A DNA stretch of 64,000 nt from Alopecurus myosuroides (GCA_028641055.1 CM054062.1:173557642-173621641), one strand, 5' to 3'. Shown: positions 10,332 through 20,739, counted from the stretch's first letter. The notes: generated by a model from the letters alone, not told the origin. A program made the numbers and translations.

Positions 10332-13300
10332 TCACACAACATTTTGTCCTTTCTGCCGTGTAGAATCTAAACTGGCTCCTGAAGCCGGGTCTTGCGTCTC
10401 CAGGTGTTCTTCATTACCTTTTTGGATTTTCTCTGCCTCTTCCAATTCAGCCATGGGAACATATTTCCACTTCGATTGCGCCAAAGGATCATTGGCATCC
10501 TCTGGTTCATACAAAGGACGTGGAGGGGCAGAAACCAAAGGGGTAACAGATTGTGGTGCATCAGAAGATGAAGCCACCGTAAGCCGGATCTTCTGCGGAG
10601 CTTTACGAATAACATCTATGACTTGAGGGCAGAAGGCTGTTTTGCGATCACCTGAAGGGAGATAACCGGGACACAAATCCTTCAATTTCACCTTTTCACC
10701 GATGGAGCAAGCTTTGAACCGGCATTCTTTCTCAATCTTGGCAAAATCTTTCCTTTCATACTTGGTCCTATCGGCCCGGTACTCAGGGAAACCTCCAACT
10801 AAGAGATCCGGATTCAGCTCAGGGTGATAAGCTTTGTCGAGAGACATAACCTTGATTGCTCCACACCGGCAGGCTGAGACCTTGTGCTCATCTATCTATT
10901 GAGGAACTTGAGTGAGTTCCACAAGCATCTCATGAAGCCTTTTGGGAGCATTATCCCAGTTCCTGACGACCTTGATACATTCTCCTCCACCAACATATAA
11001 CTGCCAGATCAAGGTAAATAGAGCCTTCAATTTCAGCTCAAGAAGTTGGAGGTTATCACCATGCATTCTGCCTATCGATTGCAAGAACATATTGATCAGA
11101 AACCGGATTACCTTCAGAAGATAAAAGAGATCATAAACCGGAAAATATGCTACAGAGGGAGTAAACTTACCAAAAGCACTAAAGTAATGTCACCAAGAAG
11201 GTCTTTCAGCTTAGTAAAGTTGCCCTAGTTTTCCTCCAACTCTTTTTCAGCATTTTCTGCTCTTTCAAGCAGAGTTTTCTCCCGGTTCTCAAAATCATGT
11301 TGAAGAACGAATAACGTCTTGGTTGCTTCCAAAACTTGTTTCTTCATTTCCTGCTCCAAGGTTCTCGCTTCCTCAGTCTTCTTGGCCTCTTGTGCAAGCA
11401 GGTTCTTCAAGTTCGAAATCTCCTTCTGGGAGGATGATTCAAGACTCTACAAAATCAAAGGTCATAAACTATACAAAATAGAAGCTGAGAAAAATCGGGA
11501 TTACAAAATGGTATAACCCGGCTATTGAAAGTTACGATGATGCTAAATACTCAAGACCTGGAAAATTCATTAAGCCCGAGTAGCAGCAGGCTCGCAACCC
11601 GACACTTGGGGGCTACACTAAATCCAGTTTTTTTAAGGAAGAGGAAGACAAAATTTATTAAGTCCCAAGCAGCTGCAGGCTAGCAAACTTGGCACTTTGG
11701 GGCTATAGTGCTAATTGAACCTACTGGTGGAAGACCAAGACAAGCACCGGTCTACAATTAATTCCTAAACTGGCACTTGGGGACTATGGTTCAAAGTCAC
11801 AAAGTATAACATATAAATCTTCAGGTTCATGTTTGCAAAGATAAACCAGAAGATTGAGGGCTAGAGGTTATATCTATCAAGGTTACCTCATATCTTTTCT
11901 TCAAAACTCTATGATCCCATCTGCACGGCGCCAGTTCTCAGAAAGCTCTCAAACTAGTATGTCAAAATCCTGGCCTTCAATGTTCAGGTTCGAAGGAACT
12001 GTTTTTGCCTCTAGAGTTGGCTTCAAATCTTTTGTAACTTTGGAAAGCAGAGTGGAGGTTCCAACGGTCTTGGTAGCTCGGTAGTCGGTTATTTGTACGT
12101 CCGGGTCAGAAACAACCATATCTTCAACCGGAGGATCATTATCTGGCGTGTTATCAACCGGATTCACCTCTTGTTCAGTGGTTTGTGCAAGATCATCGAT
12201 ATGACCCAGCGATTGATCAGTCGGTTCATCTTGTTCTTCTCCAAAGACCCTTTCCTCCAGATTTGCAGCGGGAGCAGAAGTTGAGATTGGGTTAACCTTT
12301 AACACAGCTTGGGCCCTGTAGTGAGATGAAAATTATAAACCGGATTGCATAACAAAATGTTTGTAGTTATGAACCAAAGATTGTAGAGCTAACTTACCCA
12401 AAGTTAATGGAAAACTCGCTGGCCCCGCTGAAATGGGATGAACCAGAATTGGGAGAATTAGTATGAAAGGTATGACTCAGCTCAGGCCGGATCTTCCCCG
12501 ACAAGGGATGTGAAGAGGTGGGCGAAACCCGAGCCTTGGAAACCCGGCGGGAGAGAGTTTTCTCGGGCAAACCTGCTTGTAATTCACTTGACCCGCAGCT
12601 CCAGGTCCTCCTTCTCTTACTGGTATCTTCATCATCCCGTGTTTTCTCCACGTGTGAGGATGGATTCAAAGGATTTTTGGACAGTCTAGAAATAGGCACC
12701 TTAGCAACAGTCTGCCGACCTCTCTTGTTGGTCACGGGAGAATACTTTTCTATCACCACGTTTGAACCAGTATGGGAGTGTTGGGGTGGAGATCCGGAAT
12801 GTGATCATCCAGCACTTCCTGATCTGCACGACCTTGATCTAAACCGGCGCCCTCCTGATCAGCCAGTTCATCCTGCGAGTAACTATCATCAGCAAACTGA
12901 TTATGCAAGTGACCAAGGAATCAAATTCAGAAACCTCATCCTATTCGTCACTTTGCTCCTCTGATTCATCATCTTCAGGAGGAGAAGCTGGTTCTTGAGT
13001 GGTGACCCAGAAGGGATCCGTGGGTTGTAAACCGGACAAAATCAGGGCCATTATGTGCGCAGTCTTAAAGAATGGAAGTCACTTATAAAAAGATAAAATT
13101 ACAGGAGGAGCTGGGTTAGAAGCGAAAAAGGCAGCAAGGCCAACATCAAAGAATCAATCCCTTTTTATTCCAACCAAATCTTTCAGAGCAGCCACCATGT
13201 TAGACTTGGAAACTGGAGACTCGGAATATCACATAGGATCTGATAAACCCGTGTATTCATGGAATAGCCGGTTTCTAATGCTAAGGGGTTGGATGCGCCA

Positions 13301-14071
13301 ATCCACCCAAGTCTTGGTCAAGTCTAAGCCAGTTAGCCCGTGAACTATCAAGGAAGTTACACGCTTAAGAAGGGGTTTAATTTTAACTCGATCATCAGGT
13401 TTGGCGTGGGAGTTCATGGTGCTAGTATAAACGAGACGCTCTGGACGATAACCTGGAAGATCCGGTTCATCTTAAGGGGATGTGTTTTTGATGTAAAAGA
13501 AAGTTTTCTGCCAGAGTTTTGGATGACTAGCAAGGGGAATACCCGGATAAGCGATGTCTTTCCGCCTCTGAAACGAGACACCACCGCAGTGGATCAGCTC
13601 ACCCCCGGCTACTTCCGGGTGTTTGTTGCAATAGAAGTACTCAAGAAAAAGATCTAGGTTAGGTTCTATATGGAGATAGTCCTCACAAAGAACAACAAAG
13701 TTACTGACATTGAGTATGGAATTGGGGGGAAGATCTTGAAGATGAAGACCATAGTAGCTTAGAAGCCAGCGGAAGAAATGAGACCCGGGAGGGCAAAACC
13801 CACGGAGAATGTGGGATTCGAAGATTATTACCTCATCCGGCCCAGGTCCAGGCCGGATATTATTCCTAGATGCACGCCAAAATAGATTCTTTGGCAGTAA
13901 ACCGGAGTCTTCCATCTCCGTAAGCCGGCCTTGGGTCATCTCCGACTTACACCAATTAACTTGCATCATGCCTCTCCTGGACTTGGCTGCTGCAGAACCG
14001 GAGGTACCCCCGGTTTTCTTATTCTTTCCGGTTCCCCCGGCCTTGGTCGCTAGGCTCTTCTCCTTCACCAT
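10332..14071 (-). pseudogene. Antisense gene of the Tat element (PF04195-like 'putative gypsy type transposon' protein)
   Basis: A second gene running against gag-pol. The likely start is the Met at 14071, about 135 bp after a TATA box. Blocks: 14071-12398, lysine-rich, then W-x-x-S...G-L-L-P, P-G-P-G-P-D-E-V-I-I-F, RGFCPPGSHFFRWLLSYYGL, PNSILNVSNFVVLCEDYL and ending acidic and basic. Then 12315-11887, then 11446-11171 (a coiled coil rich in E/K heptads), then about 11067-10332 (C-terminal domain). An 82-bp intron at 12316-12397 has GG|GTAAGT and CTACAG|G ends and keeps codon phase. Other introns (11447-11886, about 11068-11170) fit splice consensus but not phase. In-frame stops (for example at 13469-13471 and 10893-10895) make it a pseudogene. 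Known relatives: antisense ORFs such as gene23 of maize Grande. The protein's role is unknown. Confidence 0.75.
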
Positions 14072-14204
14072 CTTGCGACGAACGCTGGTGAAGCTCCGGC
14101 CGCGGCGGCGCGAGGAAGAAAATGGAGCTCTCAAGTTCTTTTTGGAGGAAGAAGAAGAAGTGGAGGGCGCAAGGTGCGAATTATCCTCGGGCCGTACCAG
14201 GAGA

Positions 14205-14214
14205 CTATTTATAG
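14205..14214 (-). promoter_or_regulatory. TATA box of the antisense gene
   Basis: The minus strand reads CTATAAATAG, a canonical plant TATA box, about 135 bp before the Met at 14071. This leaves roughly 100 bp for a 5' untranslated leader if transcription starts about 30 bp downstream. A telobox-like AAACCCTAG lies close by on the plus strand (14225-14233). The position argues for an internal promoter independent of the LTRs. Confidence 0.65.
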
Positions 14215-14266
14215 GAGGGGGCCTAAACCCTAGGGTTAATTGTGATTTTGCACAAAAGACCTTCAA

Positions 14267-14595
14267 GATTAATCTTTTTACGAAAAAGATGTGAAGAGAT
14301 TTGATCTACAAAGGAAGATTTTCTGAGAAAGATACATTAAGTACGCGGAGGAGAATCCAGGATAAACCGAAACATTTTTTGGCTCCTGAGATCCTGGAGA
14401 TAAATACTCAGAGTTATCTTTTCAAACGGAAAGATATGATCCTGGTGATAATAACGAAACCCGTATAAACCAGATCAGATATTTTGGAGAGTTATTTTCT
14501 TAAAACAAACGATTTGTGTCTAAGTTATTTCGGAAGTAGCTTAACATGAACAACGTAAGTTTTAACTTAAGTGTTCATGTTAACCTGGGGGCTAA
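14267..14595 (+). other. 3' noncoding region and polypurine tract of Tat element
   Basis: Noncoding sequence between the antisense promoter and the 3' LTR. The G-rich tract CCTGGGGGCTAA at 14584-14595 abuts the 3' LTR and is the likely plus-strand priming site. A nearby inverted motif (ACATGAAC and GTTCATGT, 14545-14580) could form a hairpin. Confidence 0.6.
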
Positions 14596-15215
14596 TATTG
14601 GGGGGATAGGTAAAGGGGAGCTTTACCATCCACCCACATGAACCGATTTGACCTTAGCCGTTTCATAAGACTCGGTCTGGTTTATACCATAAGAAGCTGG
14701 ACGAGAGGTGGCCGCCCAGCAGAAGAAGATCCGGGTTACCTTGAGCGTAACCCGGAAATAATAGAAGAACCAGCCCAAGGCCCGGGTTGGAAGAATCAAA
14801 GGCCCGAGACCTGAAGAGCAGCCCAAGGCCAGATTGCGACGGTCGGGTCATAAGGAGAACCGGACGGGCTGACCAGTATCCGGATTAGGCTAGGACTCCG
14901 ACGACGGGGATGGCCCGGATTCTCCTGTAAACCGGGGTACTCGTCCACTATATACGACGAGACCCTGGGACGTAGAGAGACAGATTCTAAGTTGATAGCA
15001 AGGTAGCTCAAAACATCAAGAGCTGGAATTGCCCTTTGTAATCGAGACCTTGTTTCCCAATAATAAGAAGGCAGGAGTAGATCTTACCCTCAATCGAGGG
15101 GCCAAACCTGGGTAAACTCGCGTCTCTTGTTTCCGCCTTAACCCTTTCTAAGTTTCGCTTAGTAGCAATGGCCTCGCACTCACATGAGGACACTTGCCGT
15201 GAAAACACCACGACA
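14596..15215 (+). repeat. 3' LTR of Tat Gypsy element
   Basis: 620 bp, starting TATTGGGGGG (the first dinucleotide is mutated from TG) and ending CACCACGACA. It is the same order of sequence as 2539-3167, with about 9 percent difference by eye and a small deletion near its end. It is followed by the LINE at 15216. Confidence 0.9.
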
Positions 15216-15251
15216 TCGCTCAAGTCAATAGAGTGCTCCTTGCTGCTTGTC

Positions 15252-15704
15252 TCACAGAGGAAAGTATAGTAAGCCTGAAAAAAAAGCCTCTTGCTTGTCC
15301 TCTTCGTTGGTACAAATCTGATTCCACACTTGCACCATCGATATGAAATTATTCATGCGCCTTCTGATGCAAACCATGTGAAAAGGCTTGGAATTGGAAT
15401 CCCCCTCCTTTATCCATCTCATCCGAGATTGTTGACGTGCAATAGTCCTTTCTAGCGAAGACAGCCCTAGCACATCCAATTTCAGCATGTTCCTTAGCCA
15501 TCTTTCCTTCGGGGATAGCAACATGCGCTCATGTGCCTCGTCAAACCGAAGTATCATGATGTTAGCAATGCCGATTTGCATCTTGGCATTCCCCACCGTC
15601 TGTTTTGCCCAAGATTGCATGGCGTCTTCTATTTTGCGAAAAAGGAAATCCAATCTTTTGAAGGGATCCGCGATCTCCTGGTTGCATACCCACGCCTCCC
15701 TCAC
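15252..15704 (-). pseudogene. LINE ORF2 linker between endonuclease and RT
   Basis: A 150-residue minus-strand frame. It shows W-A-K-Q-T-V-G-N-A-K-M-Q-I, SPKERWLRNMLKLDVLGLSSLERTIARQQSRMRWIKEGDSNSKPFH and NNFISMV. The block R-x-R-W-x-x-E-G-D-x-N-T-x-F-F-H is a hallmark of plant LINE ORF2 upstream of RT. Here it reads G-D-S-N-S-K-P-F-H. A frameshift joins it to the endonuclease part upstream. Confidence 0.8.
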
Positions 15705-15860
15705 GGCCTCTAAAAAGTGCTAAACTTTGTCCAAAAGAGTTCAAATTTGAACCTATGTTTAGGTTTGATCCCCGCATTGAATGAGAGGTGTAAGGGTGCA
15801 TGATTGGAGATGGACGCAGCTAGTCCCAATCGACTGGCACAAGCGCACAGTTAATACGTG

Positions 15861-16440
15861 TCATCGTAGGTATTTCACGCCATTGCTCCATGTGTGCATC
15901 CTCCTGTGCAAGTACACATCCTTCAGCTCCTGTGTGCAAGCAAAATCTCTAAAACTGCGTAGCATGCTCCGATCCACATTTGGATTGTTTTTGTCGGATG
16001 CGTTACGGATCATGTTGAAGTCTCCAATTATTAGCCAAGGCCCCCGACCTAGCTCTCTTCGCTCTATTAACTCTTGTACAAATTGTATTTTATCTCGGAC
16101 TCTTTGTGGCCAGTATACCCCAATAATCCACCAAACCAGTTTTTTGATCATTCGCACCTCCGCATTCAAGGAAAACGTGTCAATTGATACATGATCCAAG
16201 ATCAGCACCGATGTTTCCCAAGCAAGGAGTATACCCCTCTCGGGTCTCCTGCGCCGGCAGGAAAGCAAACTCGAAACATCGGGCCAAGACAATGTACCGA
16301 TCTATCGACTCCATTTTTGTCTCCTAGATACATACTAGGTTCACTTTTAGCGTGCTATCAAACTCACATAGCGCATCTCTCCTGCTAGTCTCATTTAGCC
16401 CCCTAGCGTTTAGGTTGAGAATTTTGGCGTTGAGATCCAT
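15861..16440 (-). pseudogene. LINE ORF2 apurinic-type endonuclease domain
   Basis: The likely ORF2 start is the Met at 16440, followed by I-L-N-L-N-A-R-G-L-N-E-T-S-R-R-D-A-L, the usual N-terminal endonuclease block with the catalytic Asn. The C-terminal part (16292-15861) has W-W-I-I-G-V-Y-W-P-Q and G-P-W-L-I-I-G-D-F-N-M-I-R, the catalytic D-x-N motif of the exonuclease/endonuclease/phosphatase fold. The final S-D-H block is absent or diverged. A frameshift at about 16320 breaks the domain. Confidence 0.8.
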
Positions 16441-16483
16441 AATCAATACAAGCATATCACCAGACGGGAACACCACTAGTAGG

Positions 16484-16981
16484 CTACTGGACAGCAATCG
16501 CGCCACCTCCGTTGGCCCCCGTACTGAAGCTCTCTGGCATGGTCTTGCCAAAGATGGCCACCACGGCTCGTAAGTGTGTCTCACGCATAGAAGAATCTAA
16601 CAAGCCTCTAAACTTCCGCAGCGCCTTTTCGTCCACCTCCAAGTCAGGCACCGTGACTCCTAGCGCTTTGAGCAGCACCGATTATGCGGCAGAACCCTTC
16701 TTCGATCTATGAGGTGTGGTCGCCGTTGGGTGTCGCATGCCAGATGCACGCGTGACACGCCTCGGGGTACGCCACCCCGTCTCTTGCTGCATGTCATTTA
16801 ACTCGATCTCCCGTAGAATTGGGGGTGTCAGCTTCTTCGAGATGCTAGCACAGAAATGCCGCATCCTTCCCATGGCGTTAGTCTCCTCGACCGTGATCGC
16901 CTCCCTTCTGTCCTCGTTCATGATCACGCCTTGCATGTTCTCGTCTGGCCCATGAACAAAGATGAGCGGTTGCACTGACAT
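16484..16981 (-). pseudogene. LINE ORF1, C-terminal part
   Basis: Two minus-strand stretches in the same frame (16981-16682 and 16678-16484) are separated by a single stop. Together they form about 165 residues that end 43 bases before the ORF2 start at 16440, the position expected for the end of ORF1 in plant LINEs. The text is charged and includes MGRMRHFCASISKKLTPPILREIEL and LEVDEKALRKFRGLLDSSMRE. No RNA-binding motif can be recognised in this part. The identification rests on position. Confidence 0.55.
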
Positions 16982-17850
16982 ATCTCCGATGCTAAGGTCT
17001 TCCTAGCCCGCTTCAGTTGCGAGGACCAGCTCTGCTAAGGCCTCTTGGGCCTCACCCATAGGTCATCCTCCCTATTGGTATCCTGTAGTGTATTTGGCAC
17101 GTAAGACGCATTGGAGAGGGAAATTTGAAAGTACCCTACTATGTCCCCTCCCGACTCAAGTTCATTGCATGGTCTAGATTACACCCCCTCCTTTGTTTCT
17201 TGGTCCCTCTGATCCACCTCCTAGGTCTCAGTCAAGGAAACCGAGAAAAATCCCATCGGTGGGCCCCCACTTCCACATTATCGCTATGTTGGCTCAAAAG
17301 CATAGGACGATGTGCATAACCCACCTCGGATCCCGTTCGCTTACCACGAAAGACTGCCTCATTTTGCTCAGTCTCCGACGGATCCGATGCTGGGCCTACC
17401 ACGAGCGTGTCCACCCCGGCCACCGCGCCCTTGCACATAGCAGCTTCCAGAGTGGCCTGCTGCCTACTACGACCGTTGCGGCAGGAGATAATTCCTTGGG
17501 ATCTGCCACAATGGTCAGAGGTGCTTTGTCCGCTTGTCGGCTTCCATCGCCTTGGTGGCAAGCAGTAGCGGCTACCAATTCCTTCTCGCATGAGAGTCCA
17601 AGTGGACCCTTATCCCTGACCATGATTGGGAGGGGGTCCTCCATCCGTGGCACCTGCCAAACCGATTGCTCCACGTGGCGTCTCCCTGGAGAGCTAGCGT
17701 GACCGCCGTTCACTTGATGGTCGCCAGCTCCACCACCGTCCCCAAACATCCCTCAACGATCCGGCACCCCAGCCATCCAAAATCGTGCATGCAACGTCCA
17801 ATAGCCCTCATCTCCATGTCCAAAGCTGCCCTCCTTTGGCAGCCCGTCCC
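16982..17850 (-). pseudogene. LINE ORF1, middle part (frames broken)
   Basis: GC-rich sequence continuing upstream of the ORF1 tail. Minus-strand stretches at 17232-17591 and 17396-17749 overlap in different frames, so no single product can be read. A fragment near 17845-17760 reads G-H-G-D-E-G-Y-W-T-L-H-A-R-F-W, which may be what remains of the RNA-binding region. The element is cut at 17851 by the LTR of element A. Confidence 0.45.
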
Positions 17851-18985
17851 TGATACGTCCCAAACGTATCTATAAGTTTTGATGCTCCATGATTGTTTTG
17901 TACATGTTTTCCCTATGTTTTCCTTATTTTTCTGTCATTTATTGACTAACCTATTAACAAGATGCCTAGTGTCAGTTCTTGTTTATTTCTCGGTGCATTG
18001 CAGAAATAGGTCAAAAATCAAAGTGCTCGGAATGAGCTGAATTTTTTTGTGGATTTTTATTCCCCGGGAAACTCCAGGAGGCAGAAGGGCAGCCCAAGAT
18101 GGGGCCCGCGTCACCCAGAAGGGCACTGGTTGTGGCCAGGTCCTTGTCCGCGCCTAGGAGGCACTTGGGTGACCCCGAAACCGCCCCGCGTCGCCCTTTC
18201 TCTTATAAATTCACCCTTGACCTACAAAGAGAGGAACCCCGGAGGATTTTTCCAAAAACGCATCCGAGCTCCGCCGCCATCGAAAATCCTAATTCGGGGG
18301 ACAAAATCTCATGTTCTGCCACCCTGCCAGGACGGGCAAGTGCACCCATCTCCATCGGTCGTTCTTCTTCCGTGATGCTTCGTGAGTAGTTCCCCTATGG
18401 AATATGGGTTCATAGGAGTATCTAGTTGGTACTCTCTCCCCCTTGTTGATTAATACCACGGTCTCTTGAGCTGCCTCACATGATAGAGATCCATCTGATG
18501 TAATAATATGTGTTTTGTTTGCTGGGATCCGATGAACCATGGAATTATGGTTATTTTGTTCATGTCATTACATGAGAGTCTTCACTTATATCCTTAGAGT
18601 GTTTTAATGTGTTCTTGCATGCTTTTTGATGTGTATAATTATCTTGATCACATAGTTATATGCATCTCCAAGAGGGAGTATTTATGCTAGATAACGGCAT
18701 CATGCCTCCTTGTTGCCTACGCTTGAGTGACAGAAACATGTGGGGGGCGGGGGAGGATGTGTTGTTTCCACTAGTGAGAAAACATCGGTGCTCTTGTCTA
18801 CGGATGAGAACCATTGCTTACATTACGTATTTTTTTAATGCAATTGTCTGTTGCACACAAAGAAATCACTTCGTTTTTGCAACTTAATACCAGAGAGATT
18901 TGCTGGATAGATTTCTTGAGGTGGACTATTAGATATAGATGCATGATGGATAGCAATCACTTTGTTGTCTCGGAGCATAGCTCTA
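17851..18985 (+). repeat. 5' LTR of element A (3' end lost)
   Basis: It matches the 3' LTR at 23642-24326 from the first base onward (TGATAC..., AACCTATTAACAAGATGCC..., CCGAGCTCCGCCGCC). No primer site like the TGGCGCC motif of element B is found after it. The LTR end and leader therefore appear deleted, and the right boundary near 18985 is an estimate. Open frames at 18049-18389 are LTR sequence, not genes. Confidence 0.75.
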
Positions 18986-19171
18986 TCTGTAAGTTTACTT
19001 GGGAAGTATACTCTTGCTTTTTTTACTTGCTTTATCGTTCTTGCTATCAATGGTTAATTTCTTTGAAACTAGATCTTATTGGCAACATGGGTTCACGGGA
19101 GATCAACAAAAATATTATGAGGAATACCGCTTGTTTGAAAAGGGGAACACTTATGAATACAAATAAATAAA

Positions 19172-19660
19172 TTGAATGCTTATGCTAGAAACTTGTGCTC
19201 TATATATAATATATCTTATTGTTGTGATAAAACTTGTTGTTGTATGGATTTTAAACACCTTACTTTCCAATGTGCTTGTAATACAAATAAAACTATATCC
19301 TCTTATTCCTTGGGAAACTATGACTTTTATAATGTGGAACAAATTGAAGAATTTGTTGCTTGGATGGGTGCTATTGAAATTGATTCTTTGCTTACAAATA
19401 AAAGTGATGCTTCTTACAAATATGAAATTTGTTCTATACTTGAATATTTCCATGATGATCATGAGCACAATGGCTATATTAGTAGATATCTTAATAGTTT
19501 CTCTCTCCAAAGAAAGAGACTAATGCATTGCAGGAGCCTATGGAAGAATAAGTTGCTGAAACTCGAAGCTCATTGGATGAAAAAGAGGAGAGTGACGAAC
19601 GAAAGGAGGAAGAATGGAGTAGCTACCCATGTCTACCTTCCAATGAGAGTAAATCTTTAA
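19172..19660 (+). pseudogene. Gag-like ORF remnant of element A, first part
   Basis: A 162-residue plus-strand frame, rich in Asn, Tyr, Asp and Cys. It includes C-C-D-K-T-C-C-C-M-D-F-K-H-L-T-F-Q-C-A-C, N-Y-D-F-Y-N-V-E-Q-I-E-E-F and ILEYFHDDHEHNGYISRYLNSF. It sits where gag begins in related elements. I recognise the general composition of the ORF found in pol-less Triticeae elements, but I cannot assign a domain. Downstream frames are interrupted. Confidence 0.45.
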
Positions 19661-19748
19661 CTCATACATTATTTTATTGTCATTGATGATTACCAAAGGA
19701 GGATGAGTGCTATATTGATGATCTTATTGATTATTTAGAAATATCCCA

Positions 19749-19858
19749 CTTGTGACCTGGATTCTACTATGAATGAAACTTGTGACCTGGATGCTACTAT
19801 GAATGAAACTTGTGACCTGGATGCTATACTTGTGACCTGGATGCTAATATGAATGAAA
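19749..19858 (+). repeat. 30-bp tandem repeat inside the gag-like region
   Basis: Four tandem copies of a 30-bp unit beginning CTTGTGACCTGGATGCTACT at 19749, 19779, 19809 and 19829. The third copy is shortened to 20 bp. In frame, a unit encodes a ten-residue repeat (T-C-D-L-D-A-T-M-N-E). The 10-bp loss in copy three shifts the frame. Confidence 0.9.
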
Positions 19859-20155
19859 CTTGTGAGAATGATGTTGCTACTGTTTTTTATGATAATCCTT
19901 GCTACTTTGATAAATCCTATGACAATCCTCTATTTATTCCAACTATTGATATGCATGATAATGAGGAAGTTTGTTTAGAAAATTTATATATTTTTTTAAC
20001 CTTTACCGTAGGGAAAATCCCTATGGTTATTTTTACATTATAGGGGGGTTACAAATTACAAGTTAGAAAAATTTTAGGATAATGCTCTAGATGATGGTCC
20101 TATGTTAATTGATGTTATAAATCATAATTCTATTGAAAATGGGATTGGATAGGTC

Positions 20156-20739
20156 TTGATTTTAGCTAGGAGTCCCATACCTTTGGAGAGTGATCAATCA
20201 TCTTGTTATAATATTTCTAAAACTGGGTTTGAAGAGGTCATGATTTTAAATTTTGATCCCACTATTTTGGAGCTCGATATGAATTATGTGGTTTTAGATA
20301 ATGACAAACATACTTTATGTGATAGTTATATTGTTGAATTTGTTCATGATGCTACTAAAAATTATTACGAGATAGGAAAATATGGTTGTAGGAATTTTCT
20401 CTCTTTATATTTGAAATTTAATACCTCTCTTTATATTTGAAATTTTGAAGTTGTTCTTATTTTTCCCTCCTAAGGTAGTTTCTTTATGCGTTTCTTTGCA
20501 ATATTACTATGCACTGGAAGTGGAATAGACTTAAATGTGTTTCATATTTGTACTTGATGCTCTCTTTTGCCTCAACTATTTCTTATGTGAGCATCTTTGA
20601 AATTACTGAGCCTATCTTAATGGCTATAAAGAAAGAGCTCTTACCAGACAACCCTTGCTATTTTTGCTTTCAGTTTAAGGTTTATTTTGCTTCCAGTTTT
20701 GAATTATTTTCTATCTCCTTTATTTGTAGGGAACACTAA
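20156..20739 (+). pseudogene. Downstream acidic ORF of element A
   Basis: The frame 20156-20440 contains LNFDPTILELDMNYVVLD, then T-L-C-D-S-Y-I-V-E-F-V-H-D-A-T-K-N-Y-Y-E-I-G-K-Y-G. Past a stop, 20509-20739 reads M-H-W-K-W-N-R-L-K-C. The same blocks occur in element B at 61797-61990 (L-C-D-S-Y-I-V, H-D-A-T-K, Y-Y-E-R-G-K-Q-G). The product has no domain I know. Its repeated presence in pol-less elements suggests a true coding unit of the family, broken here by stops. Confidence 0.5.

Larger units (their letters stand above)
2539..15215 (+). mobile_element. Gypsy LTR retrotransposon, Tat lineage, 12.7 kb, complete but decayed
   Basis: A full element with two LTRs (2539-3167 and 14596-15215), a primer site just inside the 5' LTR and a G-rich tract before the 3' LTR. 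Plus-strand gag-pol fills 3700-9754. A long 3' region (9755-14595) carries an antisense gene. The order RT, RNase H, second RNase H, integrase, plus the antisense ORF and the KWLANPILVLKK / YTDLNKACPK RT text, places it in the Tat lineage (Grande/Retand-like elements). Flanking pentamers are GCGCT (2534-2538) and TCGCT (15216-15220), a target duplication with one mismatch. Many stops and frameshifts show it cannot encode its own proteins now. Confidence 0.9.
15216..17850 (-). mobile_element. L1-type LINE, 5' half (ORF1, endonuclease, linker), continuation of 276-2538
   Basis: Reading right to left on the minus strand it holds ORF1 remnants (17750-16484), the endonuclease (16440-15861) and the EN-RT linker (15704-15252). 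It meets the RT fingers of the 276-2538 segment once the Gypsy element is removed. With one target copy kept, codons on both sides are collinear at the joint. The 5' end is cut by element A at 17851 and does not reappear elsewhere in the window. Confidence 0.85.

Noticed and set aside
12518..12964. Plus-strand frame of 148 residues (and 13809-14294)
   Set aside because: These are mirror frames of the antisense gene, and the minus-strand reading gives the recognisable protein.
13064..13102. A 39-bp intron in the antisense gene
   Set aside because: It has GT and AG ends, but it is shorter than plant introns normally are and the reading frame continues through it, so I treat the block as one exon with stops.
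2539..15215. Endogenous plant pararetrovirus (caulimovirid)
   Set aside because: LTRs, an integrase with the D-D-E residues, Gypsy-type gene order and target duplication identify an LTR retrotransposon. No movement protein or coat protein of viral type was seen.
18049..18389. Possible protein of about 100 residues (also 23839-24152 and 54708-55016)
   Set aside because: These are the same part of the Athila-like LTR in different copies, with frames that shift between them. It is LTR promoter and leader sequence, not a gene.
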